Source of the DNA: Streptomyces fodineus
Lineage (GTDB): Bacteria; Actinomycetota; Actinomycetes; Streptomycetales; Streptomycetaceae
Reading direction: 5' to 3'
NCBI RefSeq assembly: GCF_001735805.1
Contig: NZ_CP017248.1
Location: forward strand, 1,612,001 to 1,676,000
DNA length: 64,000 nt
Part shown: piece by piece, positions 44,401 to 52,695 of the stretch
How the letters are laid out: each line of letters begins with the position of its first letter
How positions within the stretch are numbered: position 1 is the first letter of the stretch
Translations under genes and position numbers: made by a program
The notes under the pieces: generated by a model
The model's input: only the letters and a program-made list of their open reading frames with translations
What the model was told of the DNA's origin: nothing
The model's database searches: none

Positions 44401-45776
44401 ACCGGCGGTGGGCGCTGGCGAGCAGCGTGGCGGGCGCGGTGGTCGTCGCGCTGGACGGTACGGTCCTCACGGTCGCGCAGCCGCGTCTGCAACGGGAGTT
44501 GGGCGCGTCGTTCGCCGAGGTGCAGTGGACGAGTACGGCGTATCTCGTCGCCGTGGCGAGCCTGCTGGTGTTCGCGGGGCGGCTCGGTGACCGGTACGGG
44601 CAACGGCAGGTGTTCGCACTCGGCCTGCTGGGGTTCGGCGCGGCGTCGGCGGCGATCGGTGTCGCGCCCGGCGTCGGCTGGGTGATCGGGCTGCGGGCGG
44701 TGCAGGGGGTGTTCGGGGCGCTGTTGCAGCCGGCCACCCTGGGCATGCTGCGGGCCGCGTTCCCGCCGGACCGGCTGGCCGGGCCCCTCGCCGTGCGGAC
44801 CGCGGCGATCGGGCTGGCGGCGGCAGCGGGGCCGCTGGTGGGCGGGGCGCTGGTGACCTCGCTGGGCTGGCGGGCGGTGTTCTTCGTCAACGTGCTGCCC
44901 GCGTTGTTCTTCGGCCTGCCGGCCCTCGTGCGGCCCGGGACGCCACCCCCTGCGAGCCGCCGGACACCTCTGGACATGCCGGGTGCCGTGCTGCTCGCGG
45001 TGACCCTGTCCTGCCTGGTGTACGCGTTGACCGCGCGGCCGGTCTCCGCGGCGGGGCTCGCCGTCGCCGCGGTCGCCGCCGCCGTCCTCGTACGGCACGA
45101 GCGGCGTGCGGCGAGCCCGCTGCTGCCGCCCGCGGTCATCGGCTCGCGGGCGGTCGGGGCGGCGCTCGGCGTACTGGTCGCCGTGTCGGCGGCCCTGTTC
45201 GGCACTCTGTTCGTGGCCACCTACGTCCTGCAACGCCGCCTCGGCCTCGACCCGTTGCTCAGCGCCCTGCGCAGTCTGCCGCTGGCGGTGCTGATGGTGG
45301 CCTCCGCGGCGCTGTGCCCGGTGCTGCTGCGCCGGTTCGGGGCGCGCGGTACGACGACGGCGGCGACGGCGCTGCTGGCGCTCGGCGTCCTCGTGCTGTC
45401 CGGGGCCACCTCCGCGACGGCGTTCGGCTGTGCCTTCGCCCTGCTGGGCGCGGGGTTCGGGACGGTGATGGTGGCGGCCACCCAGGTGGTCGTACGACGG
45501 GCGGAGGTGGCGGTGGCCGGAGTGGCGGGCGGGCTGCAGCAGACGGCGCTGAACGTCGGCCCGGCCGTCGGGGTCGCCACGGCGAGCACGCTGATGGGCG
45601 CCGGGACCGGGCCGGCCCTGCTCACCCTGGCGGCCGTGGCGGCACTCGCCGTGCCCTTGACGCGTGCGCTGCCCGGAACCGGCGAGGAGCGTGCGCTCCA
45701 GGGAGCCGACGGCGTCGCGTCGATCACACAGGCCCCTGATGAGCGGGTCCAGGACAGTGCCCCTGCGCGACGATGA
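44397..45776 (+). CDS. MFS drug transporter (DHA2, 14-helix type)
   Basis: 459 residues from GTG 44397, with GGAGGG upstream. Helix-rich throughout; motif A-like GRLGDRYGQRQVFALGLLGF after helix 2 and RAVQGVFGALLQPATLGMLR with motif C-like AAAAGPLVGGALVTSLGWR are typical of proton-driven multidrug exporters. LDGTVLTVAQPRLQREL in helix 1 matches the DHA2 motif. The C-terminal tail is hydrophilic. Controlled by the TetR encoded just upstream. Confidence 0.9.
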   Translation: MNRRWALASSVAGAVVVALDGTVLTVAQPRLQRELGASFAEVQWTSTAYLVAVASLLVFAGRLGDRYGQRQVFALGLLGFGAASAAIGVAPGVGWVIGLRAVQGVFGALLQPATLGMLRAAFPPDRLAGPLAVRTAAIGLAAAAGPLVGGALVTSLGWRAVFFVNVLPALFFGLPALVRPGTPPPASRRTPLDMPGAVLLAVTLSCLVYALTARPVSAAGLAVAAVAAAVLVRHERRAASPLLPPAVIGSRAVGAALGVLVAVSAALFGTLFVATYVLQRRLGLDPLLSALRSLPLAVLMVASAALCPVLLRRFGARGTTTAATALLALGVLVLSGATSATAFGCAFALLGAGFGTVMVAATQVVVRRAEVAVAGVAGGLQQTALNVGPAVGVATASTLMGAGTGPALLTLAAVAALAVPLTRALPGTGEERALQGADGVASITQAPDERVQDSAPARR

Positions 45777-45803
45777 GGCGTACCAGGCGACCGGAGGAGA
45801 GCG

Positions 45804-47027
45804 ATGGCACAGCTGCGGCAGGAAGTCGACCCGGGTGAGGCGGGGCTGGACGGCAAGGCGCTGGAGCGTCTGGACCGGCATCTGGCCCGCTATGTCGACG
45901 AGGGACGGCTGCCCGGTTTTCTGGTGGCCCTGTCCCGCGGCGGCCGGGTCGCCCATCTCACCACGCACGGCCGGCGCGATGTCGCGGCCGGGCTGCCGGT
46001 CGAGGCGGACACCCTGTGGCGGATCTACTCGATGACCAAGCCGGTCACCGCGGTCGCGGTGCTGCTGCTGGTGGAGGAGGGCAGGCTGTCGCTGGACGAC
46101 CCGCTGGAGCGTCATCTGCCGTGCTTCGCCAACCTCCGTGTGTACGACGGCGGTTCGGGCACGCGGATGCGTACCCGTCCGGCCGCGGGCCCGGTCCTGA
46201 TCCGGCATCTGCTCACCCACACGGCGGGCCTGACCTTCGGTTTCTACCACCGGCATTCCGTCGACGCCCTCTACCGCGAGTCCGGGCTGGAGTACTCGGT
46301 GCCGCCGGGCGCCGACCTGGCGGAGACGGTCGAGGTGTACGCGCGGATGCCGCTGCAGTTCGACCCGGGCACGCAGTGGAACTACTCGGTCGCCTCGAAC
46401 GTGCTGGGCCGGGTGATCGAGGTGGTGTCGGGGCAGCCGCTGGACGCGTTCTTCACCGAGCGGATCCTGCGCCCGCTCGGCATGACCTACACCGGTTTCC
46501 ACATCGAGCCCGAACAGGCGGGCAGGCTGGCCGAGTTGTACCGGGAGGCGGACGACGGCGGGATCGAGACGGTGCCGGGGCTGCCGGTGCACGGCCGGCC
46601 GCGGTTCCTGTCCGGCAGTGGCGGCCTGGTCTCCTGCGCGTACGACTTCCACCGGTTCATGGAGATGCTGCGCCGGGGCGGCGAACTGGACGGCGTCCGG
46701 CTGCTGTCCGCGGACACGGTCGCGCTGATGACCCGCAACCAGCTGCCCGGCGGGGCGGTGCTGCGCTCCTTCGGCGCCCCGGTCCACCAGGAGCCCGGCA
46801 ACGACGGGCTCGGCTTCGGCTTCAACGTGTCCGTGGTGACCGACCCGTCCCGCACCCTGGCCCCCTCCAGCCCCGGCACGTACGGCTGGACCGGTGCGGC
46901 CACGACCGCGTTCTGGGTGGATCCGGCACACGAGTTGACGGTCCAGTTCATGACGCAGGTGCGCCCCAAGACGCTGAAGATCTTCCCGGAGCTGCGGCGG
47001 CTGGTGCACGAGGCACTGCCGGACTGA
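45804..47027 (+). CDS. Serine hydrolase, class C beta-lactamase/esterase family
   Basis: 407 residues, no signal peptide. The nucleophile motif SMTK (IYSMTKPVTAVAVLL, near residue 76) and the tyrosine motif YSV (WNYSVASNVLGRVIE, near residue 194) are in place. The third motif reads WTGAATT where beta-lactamases have KTG or HxG. This fits cytoplasmic esterases or D-aminopeptidases such as EstB rather than a true beta-lactamase. It follows the MFS gene by 27 bp on the same strand and may belong to the same regulon. Confidence 0.87.
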   Translation: MAQLRQEVDPGEAGLDGKALERLDRHLARYVDEGRLPGFLVALSRGGRVAHLTTHGRRDVAAGLPVEADTLWRIYSMTKPVTAVAVLLLVEEGRLSLDDPLERHLPCFANLRVYDGGSGTRMRTRPAAGPVLIRHLLTHTAGLTFGFYHRHSVDALYRESGLEYSVPPGADLAETVEVYARMPLQFDPGTQWNYSVASNVLGRVIEVVSGQPLDAFFTERILRPLGMTYTGFHIEPEQAGRLAELYREADDGGIETVPGLPVHGRPRFLSGSGGLVSCAYDFHRFMEMLRRGGELDGVRLLSADTVALMTRNQLPGGAVLRSFGAPVHQEPGNDGLGFGFNVSVVTDPSRTLAPSSPGTYGWTGAATTAFWVDPAHELTVQFMTQVRPKTLKIFPELRRLVHEALPD

Positions 47028-47045
47028 CCGGCTCGGGCCCCCGCC

Positions 47046-47071
47046 GCCCGCCGCCCAGCAGGGCGGCGGGC
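47046..47071. terminator. Hairpin between convergent genes
   Basis: GCCCGCCGCC / GGCGGCGGGC forms a perfect 10-bp stem with loop CAGCAG between the serine hydrolase stop (47027) and the ribA-like stop (47085). No T run. It is likely a bidirectional terminator. Confidence 0.6.
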
Positions 47072-47084
47072 ATCACGGCCGTCC

Positions 47085-47756
47085 TCAGGAGCCGTGCGCG
47101 ACGGCGTCCAGATGGGGCAGGATGTGGTCCAGCCGCTCCCGCTTGGTACGCAGATACGTGATGTTGCTCTCGCACGGCTCGATCAGCAGCGGCACCCGCT
47201 CGGCGACCTGGATGCCGTGCCGGACCAGTGCCTCCCGCTTGCGCGGGTTGTTCGACATCAGCCGTACCGAGCGGACCCCGAGGTCACGCAGGATCTCGGC
47301 CGCGATGCCGTAGTCGCGGGCGTCGACGGGCAGGCCGAGCGCGAGGTTCGCCTCCACCGTGTCCAGGCCCTCCGCCTGCAGGGCCATCGCGCGCAGCTTG
47401 GCGAGCAGTCCGATGCCGCGGCCCTCGTGGCCCCTCAAGTACACGACGATCCCGCTGCCTTCGGCGGCGACGGCGCGCAGCGCGGACGCCAGCTGGTCGC
47501 CGCACTCGCAGTGCCGGGAGCCGAACGCGTCCCCGGTCAGGCACTCCGAGTGCAGCCGGGTGAGCACGTTCTCGGTGCCGATCTCGCCGTACACCAGGGC
47601 CACTTGCTCGTCACCGCGGTCGTGGTCCAGGTAGCCGATCGCCTGGAATTTCCCGTACACGGTGGGCAGTGGTGCATTCACGACGCGTTCCGCACCCGAA
47701 CGCCGCGGGGACTTCTTGCCGAGCACGCCGAGGTTGACGCCGGTGTTTTCTGTCAT
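47085..47756 (-). CDS. ribA: GTP cyclohydrolase II paralogue with Tyr-to-Met switch (FAPy-forming type)
   Basis: 223 residues from ATG 47756, with TAGGAA upstream. Zinc ligands are C72, C83 and C85 in ECLTGDAFGSRHCECG, and YLRGHEGRGIGL carries the GTP-binding arginine. In the next helix canonical GCH II reads RAYALQ, but this protein reads RAMALQ (Met124). Published work on three S. coelicolor paralogues, as I recall it, showed that one (SCO6655) has Met here and opens GTP only to the formylated pyrimidine FAPy, while changing Met to Tyr restored APy formation. This gene matches that one by residue and neighbourhood. It is not near other riboflavin genes and has no FMN riboswitch. It is divergent from a creatininase-family gene, 38 bp away. 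Confidence 0.92.
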   Translation of the reverse strand: MTENTGVNLGVLGKKSPRRSGAERVVNAPLPTVYGKFQAIGYLDHDRGDEQVALVYGEIGTENVLTRLHSECLTGDAFGSRHCECGDQLASALRAVAAEGSGIVVYLRGHEGRGIGLLAKLRAMALQAEGLDTVEANLALGLPVDARDYGIAAEILRDLGVRSVRLMSNNPRKREALVRHGIQVAERVPLLIEPCESNITYLRTKRERLDHILPHLDAVAHGS

Positions 47757-47794
47757 GATCTGATTCCTAAGCAGAGACGAAAGGCCGTGAAAAG

Positions 47795-48571
47795 ATGAGT
47801 GGTTCGGGCGCGCGTACGGCGGCTGACACAGTGGCTTACGGCGTGGTGCCGACGGACACCACGCAGGACGTGCAAAGGCGGGGGGCGGGCGTTTCAGCAC
47901 AGGTGGCCGTCCTTCCCGTCGGCAGTTTCGAACAGCACGGTCCGTTCCTTCCGCTGGCGACCGACACGCTCGTCGCCTGCGCCGTGGCGCGGGAGATCGC
48001 CGCCGCGTACCCGGTACACCTCCTTCCTCCGGTGACGGTCTCCTGCTCGCACGAGCACGCGGACTGGCCGGGGACCGTCAGCATCTCGTCCGTCACCCTC
48101 CATGCGGTGGTCCGGGACATCGCGGCGTCGCTGCGCCGCTCGGGCGTCGACGCGCTCGTCGTGGTCAACGGGCACGGCGGCAACTATGTTCTGGGCAACG
48201 TCGTGCAGGAGGCCTCCGCGCGCGGTGAGCGGATGGCGCTGTTCCCGGCCGCCGAGGACTGGGAGGAGGCGCGGGAGCGGGCGGGGGTGCGTACCTCGCT
48301 GCTCACCGACATGCACGCGGGGGAAATCGAGACCTCGATTCTGCTGCACGCTCATCCCGAATTCGTCCGCCCTGGTCACGAGTCCGCCGATTTCACCGCT
48401 GACGACCGTCGTCATCTGCTCACCGTGGGAATGTCCGCCTATACCGAATCGGGTGTCATCGGCCGTCCTTCCCTGGGTTCGGCGGAAAAGGGGAAGGAAC
48501 TGCTGGCGAGCCTGGCGGAATCCTTCGAGTCGTATTTCGCGTTGCTCACCTCGGCGGAGGGCCGCGGGTAG
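47795..48571 (+). CDS. Creatininase-family amidohydrolase
   Basis: 258 residues. The metal-binding pattern is complete: SFEQHGPFLPLATDT (E46, H48, D57), VVNGHGGN near 146 and DMHAGEIETS near 174-183. Relatives include creatininase, the mycofactocin peptidase MftE and archaeal ArfB, the FAPy deformylase of archaeal riboflavin and F420 synthesis. As the divergent neighbour makes FAPy, removal of its formyl group is the attractive role; this is an inference. No mycofactocin genes are near. The 3' end overlaps the convergent membrane protein gene by 133 bp. Confidence 0.85.
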   Translation: MSGSGARTAADTVAYGVVPTDTTQDVQRRGAGVSAQVAVLPVGSFEQHGPFLPLATDTLVACAVAREIAAAYPVHLLPPVTVSCSHEHADWPGTVSISSVTLHAVVRDIAASLRRSGVDALVVVNGHGGNYVLGNVVQEASARGERMALFPAAEDWEEARERAGVRTSLLTDMHAGEIETSILLHAHPEFVRPGHESADFTADDRRHLLTVGMSAYTESGVIGRPSLGSAEKGKELLASLAESFESYFALLTSAEGRG

Positions 48572-49776
48572 TCCGCTGCGGGGCCGTCCGGTACGGCGGC
48601 CGGGGTGCGCAGGCCGCCGTACCAGCGCACGGCGAGGACGACGGCGCCGGGCAGGCTCGCCACGAAGCTCAGCACGCCGTACACGACGGCGACGGCGACC
48701 CCGGTGTCCGCGCCGAGTCCCGCGGCGCCGAACGCCCAGGCGGTGACGCCCTCGCGGGGTCCGAAGCCGCCGACGTTCAGCGGCAGTCCCATGGCGACCA
48801 GGGCGAGGACGGCGAGCGGGACCAGCTCCGCGACGGAGGCGGCGGAGCCGGCGACCCGGGCGGCCACGACGAACATCGCCAGGTGCCCGGCCAGGACGAC
48901 GGCGGAGGACAGCGCGATGCCCGGTCCGCCCCGGCGGGACAGCAGGCCCTGGCGGGCCTCGCCGAGCGCGGTGCGCAGGCCCCCGGCACGGCGGGAGGGC
49001 GCACGGCTCATGCGGACGGCGAGGCCGACGGCGAGGGCGCCGGCCACGCCGAGGGCCACCAGCGGGGCGAAGTCCCGGGCCTGCGCGCGGACCGGGGACG
49101 GCAGGGTGGGCAGCACCGCCGCGGCGAACACGGCCAGCGCGATCTGCCCGGCGACGCGTTCCAGGACGACGGCCTGCACCCCGCGCCGCAGGTCACCGGC
49201 GCTCTGTCCGTGCCGGACCGCCCGGTGCACATCGCCCAGGATCCCGCCGGGGAGCGCCGCGTTGAGGAACAGCGCCCGGTAGTAGTCCGCGACGGCGGGG
49301 CCCAGCGGCAGCCGGATGCGCAGGCCGCGGGCCACCAACTGCCAGCGCCAGGCGCTGAACACGGTGGTGACCACGCCGATGCCCAGCGCGGCCAGCACCG
49401 TCACGGTGTCGATCCGCCGCAGCCCGTCGACGAGCACGCCCGTGCCCAGCCGCCACAGCAGGAAGCCGAGGATGACGACGCCGGCGGCGGTGCCGAAGTG
49501 CGTCCGCAGCGTGCGGATGCGGGGGCGCCGTGGGGTGGGCGCGGGCTGCGACGACGACGGTTGCGGGGACGAGGGCGGGCTCTCCGGGAGCCCGGTGCCG
49601 GTCGCGGGGGCTGCGCCTGCCGCTGCCTGCGCCGTACCCGCACTCCGCACGCGCGTGTGAACCGTACCGGCGCCGTACACGCACACGCCTGCCGGGCCAC
49701 CGTGGTGCACGCGCGCGTGCGTGCTGTGTGCGTCGGAGCGCTGTCCGGACTCCGTCGCCGCCGAGCGCCTGGTCAT
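48439..49776 (-). CDS. UPF0104/lysylphosphatidylglycerol-synthase-like membrane protein
   Basis: 445 residues. An 80-residue disordered Pro/Ser/Ala-rich N-terminus is followed by about eight membrane helices of the AglD/MprF membrane-domain type (GVVILGFLLWRLGTGVLVDG, FLNAALPGGILGDVHRAVRH, AMGLPLNVGGFGPREGVTAW). The GGxxGD and GGFGPRE loops are family hallmarks. Such domains flip lipids or transfer groups to polyprenol or phospholipid. The last 44 residues are read antisense to the creatininase gene. ATG 49776 overlaps the methyltransferase stop (ATGA). Confidence 0.85.
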   Translation of the reverse strand: MTRRSAATESGQRSDAHSTHARVHHGGPAGVCVYGAGTVHTRVRSAGTAQAAAGAAPATGTGLPESPPSSPQPSSSQPAPTPRRPRIRTLRTHFGTAAGVVILGFLLWRLGTGVLVDGLRRIDTVTVLAALGIGVVTTVFSAWRWQLVARGLRIRLPLGPAVADYYRALFLNAALPGGILGDVHRAVRHGQSAGDLRRGVQAVVLERVAGQIALAVFAAAVLPTLPSPVRAQARDFAPLVALGVAGALAVGLAVRMSRAPSRRAGGLRTALGEARQGLLSRRGGPGIALSSAVVLAGHLAMFVVAARVAGSAASVAELVPLAVLALVAMGLPLNVGGFGPREGVTAWAFGAAGLGADTGVAVAVVYGVLSFVASLPGAVVLAVRWYGGLRTPAAVPDGPAADYPRPSAEVSNAKYDSKDSARLASSSFPFSAEPREGRPMTPDSV

Positions 49777-51002
49777 GACGCGCCGCCCGTCGGCCGGGGC
49801 AGGGCCAGCAGGTCGCTGTGGTGGACGACGGCCCGCAGCTCACCGGCCGCGCAGGCGGCCAGCCGGTCCCGCAGATAACGCTCGGCACGGTCGCGCAGTT
49901 CGGGCCGCTGTTCCACGGCCGCGCCCACCCAGCCGCGCAGCCACTGCTCGGTCAGCGCCGACTCCTCGGGACCGAGCCGCCACGGGCTCGGCTGTACGCG
50001 TACGGTGGCCCCGCGCGCGGCGAACGCGTCGCAGGCCACGGTGACCGCGTCCGGGCCGAGCAGCCCGCCGCGCCGCTGATGGGCGTTGAACGCCTCGGTG
50101 ATCTCCGCGTCCAGCGGGTCGGCCGGGGTGAGTTCGACGCGTCCGGCGACGGACAGCGTGAGCAGCGCGGGACAGCCGGCCCCGGTGCAGGCGTCGGCCA
50201 GGGTGACGACCTCCTCGCGGGTGAGGACGTCGAGCAGCGCGGAGGCGGTGACCAGTGAGGCGCCGGCCAGTGCGTCCGGGGTCAGCCGGGCCACGTCGCC
50301 GAGCCGGGTCTCGACGGTGACGCTGCTGCCGTCGGCGGCGGAGCGCGGGGAGCCCACCGCGGCGAAGTGCAGCAGATAGGGGTCGCGGTCGTGCAGGACC
50401 CAGTGCTGGGCCCCGTCCAGGCGAGGCGCGAGCCAGCGGCCCATCGAGCCGGTGCCGCAGCCGAGGTCGTGCACGGCCAGTGCGCCGGTGCGGCCCGGCA
50501 GGTTCGCCAGCCGGACCCGCAACGGGTCCAGCACATCCCGCGCGCGGGCGGCGGCGTCGGCCGGTTCCCGCAGCCGCAGCCATTCGGGCGCGTACCGGGG
50601 CGGTTCCCCGGGCTCGGCGTCGCGATCGCGCAGCCGTACCGTGGCCCGCTCACCCGGACGGCCGACGGGACCGGCCCCGGCGACGACCGAGGAGTCCGCG
50701 GCGCCCTCCGCGTGCGCGGTGGCACCGCCGAAGCCACCGGCAGCCGCACCGTGGGTCTCCGTACTCTCGCCGGCTCGGCCCCCGGCCCCGGCATCCGGGC
50801 CCAAGGCCCCCGTGCCGCCCGCCGCATCCGCAGGACCGTCGCCGGTCTCCCGCACCGACGCCACCTCCTCCACCTCGCCCTCGCCCTCAGTCCTTGGAGC
50901 CGGCTTCGGCTCGCCCTCGGCCCCACGCGCCGCAGTCGGCTCCCTCGGCCCGCCCTGGGCCGGGATCGAGGTCATGTTCATCGTGATGTCCGGCGTGGTC
51001 AT
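49773..51002 (-). CDS. SAM-dependent methyltransferase with long disordered N-terminus
   Basis: 409 residues. Residues 1-125 are low complexity (Gly/Ala/Glu/Pro-rich) without visible fold. A Rossmann methyltransferase follows, with motif I AVHDLGCGTGSMGRWLAPRL near 178-197 and the acidic HDRDPYLLHFAAV. LTPDALAGASLVTASALLDV resembles small-molecule methyltransferases. Start and stop both overlap neighbours by ATGA, so it is translated as part of a chain. Substrate unknown. Confidence 0.85.
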   Translation of the reverse strand: MTTPDITMNMTSIPAQGGPREPTAARGAEGEPKPAPRTEGEGEVEEVASVRETGDGPADAAGGTGALGPDAGAGGRAGESTETHGAAAGGFGGATAHAEGAADSSVVAGAGPVGRPGERATVRLRDRDAEPGEPPRYAPEWLRLREPADAAARARDVLDPLRVRLANLPGRTGALAVHDLGCGTGSMGRWLAPRLDGAQHWVLHDRDPYLLHFAAVGSPRSAADGSSVTVETRLGDVARLTPDALAGASLVTASALLDVLTREEVVTLADACTGAGCPALLTLSVAGRVELTPADPLDAEITEAFNAHQRRGGLLGPDAVTVACDAFAARGATVRVQPSPWRLGPEESALTEQWLRGWVGAAVEQRPELRDRAERYLRDRLAACAAGELRAVVHHSDLLALPRPTGGAS

Positions 51003-52189
51003 GCCGCCCTCCTCGGGGCTTCGGGGAGTCGGGCGAGGACTGTGGCGAGGCTGCGGGCGGTGGCGGCCCAGCCGTCGAGTGCGGCGCGGCGGCCGCGGGC
51101 CGCGGCCTTGAGCCGGCGGCGTACGTCGGGCTCGCCGAACCAGCCGCGCAGTTCGGCGGCGAGGGCGGCCGGGTCCTCCGGCGGGACGAGGATGCCGGGT
51201 ACTCCGCCGTCGGGGGCGCGGCCGACCGCCTCGGGCAGGCCGCCCACGTCAGTGGCGAGGACCGGGATGCCGCGGGCCAGGGCCTCGGTGACCGCCATGC
51301 CGTAGGTCTCAGCGTAGGAGGTGAGGACCATCAGGTCGGCGGCGGCGTACGTGGCGTCGAGGTCGGCGCCGGAGCGCGGGCCGGTCAGGTGCAGCCGGTC
51401 GGCGAGGCCGTACCGGGCGATCAGCTCCCGCAACCGCGCCACGTACTCGGGGTCGTGGCCGAGTCCGCCGACCAGCTCGCAGGTCCAGGGCAGGTCCCGT
51501 ACGGTCGCGAGCGCCTCCACGAGCCGGTGCTGGCCCTTGCGCGGGGTGACCGCGGCCACGCACAGCAGCCGGGAGACGCCGTCGGTGCCGGGCGCGAGCG
51601 GGGCGATGTCGGCGCCGGGCGCGGCGACATGCACCCGTTCGGGGGCGAGTCCGTGGTGGGAGACCAGCCGCCGTACGGCCCAGTCGCTGGTCGCGATGAC
51701 GGCGGGCGCGGCGCGCAGCACGGCGCGTTCGCGGGCGTCGAGGTCGGCGGCGACGGCCGGAGCGAGGCCGGTCTCGTCGCCGAGCGGCAGATGGACGAGG
51801 ACGGCGAGGCGCAGCCGGTCGGCGTGCGGGCCGACGAGCTCCGGGACGGCGCAGGCGACGAGCCCGTCCAGCAGCACGACCGCGTCGTCCGGCAGGTCGC
51901 CCAGGGTGCGGGCGAGGTGGTCGCGGGCGGCTCGGTCGGGGCGCGGCCAGGTGCCGGGCGCGGCGTGCCGGGTGACCTGCCAGCCGAAGCCGGGCAGGTC
52001 CAGGCAGACGCGGCGGTCGTAGGCGTTGCCGCCGCTGGGCGCGGCGGGGTCGTCGACGCCGCCCGGCAGGACGAAGTGCACCGTGCGCAGGGACATGGGG
52101 GTGATTCCGGCCTTCCCGACGGCGACGACGGCTGTGGGCTGCGCCGGGACGTAGGTCAGCCGTGCCCGCTCCCTGGTCGTCCCGGTCAC
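50999..52189 (-). CDS. GT4-family glycosyltransferase
   Basis: 396 residues from GTG 52189, overlapping the preceding stop. The C-terminal GT-B domain has [20 protein letters not shown] and the EX7E motif in [20 protein letters not shown], then [13 protein letters not shown], the usual nucleotide-sugar site of retaining GT4 enzymes. The first 30 residues are unlike the family and the true start may be internal (for example the Met-Ser near residue 32). It should add a sugar to the product of this cluster. Confidence 0.88.
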   Translation of the reverse strand: MTGTTRERARLTYVPAQPTAVVAVGKAGITPMSLRTVHFVLPGGVDDPAAPSGGNAYDRRVCLDLPGFGWQVTRHAAPGTWPRPDRAARDHLARTLGDLPDDAVVLLDGLVACAVPELVGPHADRLRLAVLVHLPLGDETGLAPAVAADLDARERAVLRAAPAVIATSDWAVRRLVSHHGLAPERVHVAAPGADIAPLAPGTDGVSRLLCVAAVTPRKGQHRLVEALATVRDLPWTCELVGGLGHDPEYVARLRELIARYGLADRLHLTGPRSGADLDATYAAADLMVLTSYAETYGMAVTEALARGIPVLATDVGGLPEAVGRAPDGGVPGILVPPEDPAALAAELRGWFGEPDVRRRLKAAARGRRAALDGWAATARSLATVLARLPEAPRRAA

Positions 52190-52584
52190 AGGCCACGCTC
52201 GTAACTCGCCCAGGCGATGTGCGACTCGTGCAGGGTGACGGTGATGCCCGCGAGTTCCTTGGCGCCCTCGCCGAGGCCGCCCTTGTGGATGCGTTCGGCG
52301 AGCCGGTCGGCGATGACCTTGGCGAGGAACTCGGTGGAGGTGTTGACGCCGGCGAACTCGGGTTCGTCGTCGAGGTTGCGGTAGTTCAGCTCGGCCGTGA
52401 TGAGGCGCAGTTCCTGCGTGGCCAGGCCGATGTCGACCACGATGTTGTCCTCGTCCAACTGCTCCCGGCGGAAGGTGGCGTCCACGAGGAACGTGGCGCC
52501 GTGCAGTCGCTGCGCGGGCCCGAACACCTCGCCGCGGAAGCTGTGGGCGATCATGATGTGATCGCGGACAGTGATGCTGAACAA
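52186..52584 (-). CDS. PTPS/QueD-fold protein lacking the catalytic triad
   Basis: 132 residues, TTG start at 52584. The fold of 6-pyruvoyl-tetrahydropterin synthase/QueD is clear. In [20 protein letters not shown] two zinc ligands (H14, H28) are kept, but the third (second His of HGH) is Ala30 and the catalytic Cys four residues before H28 is Ala24. The catalytic Asp-His of LDHH reads LNYR (N67, Y68). Glu of the substrate-anchoring motif remains (LHESHIAW). It therefore cannot work as a normal PTPS or QueD; it may bind a pterin or pyrimidine, or catalyse something else. Confidence 0.85.
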   Translation of the reverse strand: MFSITVRDHIMIAHSFRGEVFGPAQRLHGATFLVDATFRREQLDEDNIVVDIGLATQELRLITAELNYRNLDDEPEFAGVNTSTEFLAKVIADRLAERIHKGGLGEGAKELAGITVTLHESHIAWASYERGL

Positions 52585-52695
52585 CGGACGACCCTCCAGG
52601 TACGACGCGTCTGGTCCCCCTGTCCCTACCCGGCGGGGGATGCCGTGTAGTACGGCTCTTGGCTTCCCCGCGTTCAGCCCTCTCTCACTCTTTTC

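Noticed and set aside
44142..47009. 955-codon minus-strand frame opposite TetR, MFS and serine hydrolase genes
   Set aside because: Antisense shadow of three genes with firm motifs.
45804..47027. True class C beta-lactamase for antibiotic resistance
   Set aside because: No signal peptide and no KTG motif; better viewed as a cytoplasmic esterase or peptidase.
47757..47794. FMN riboswitch before the ribA-like gene
   Set aside because: Only 38 bp separate the divergent starts, far too short for an RFN element.
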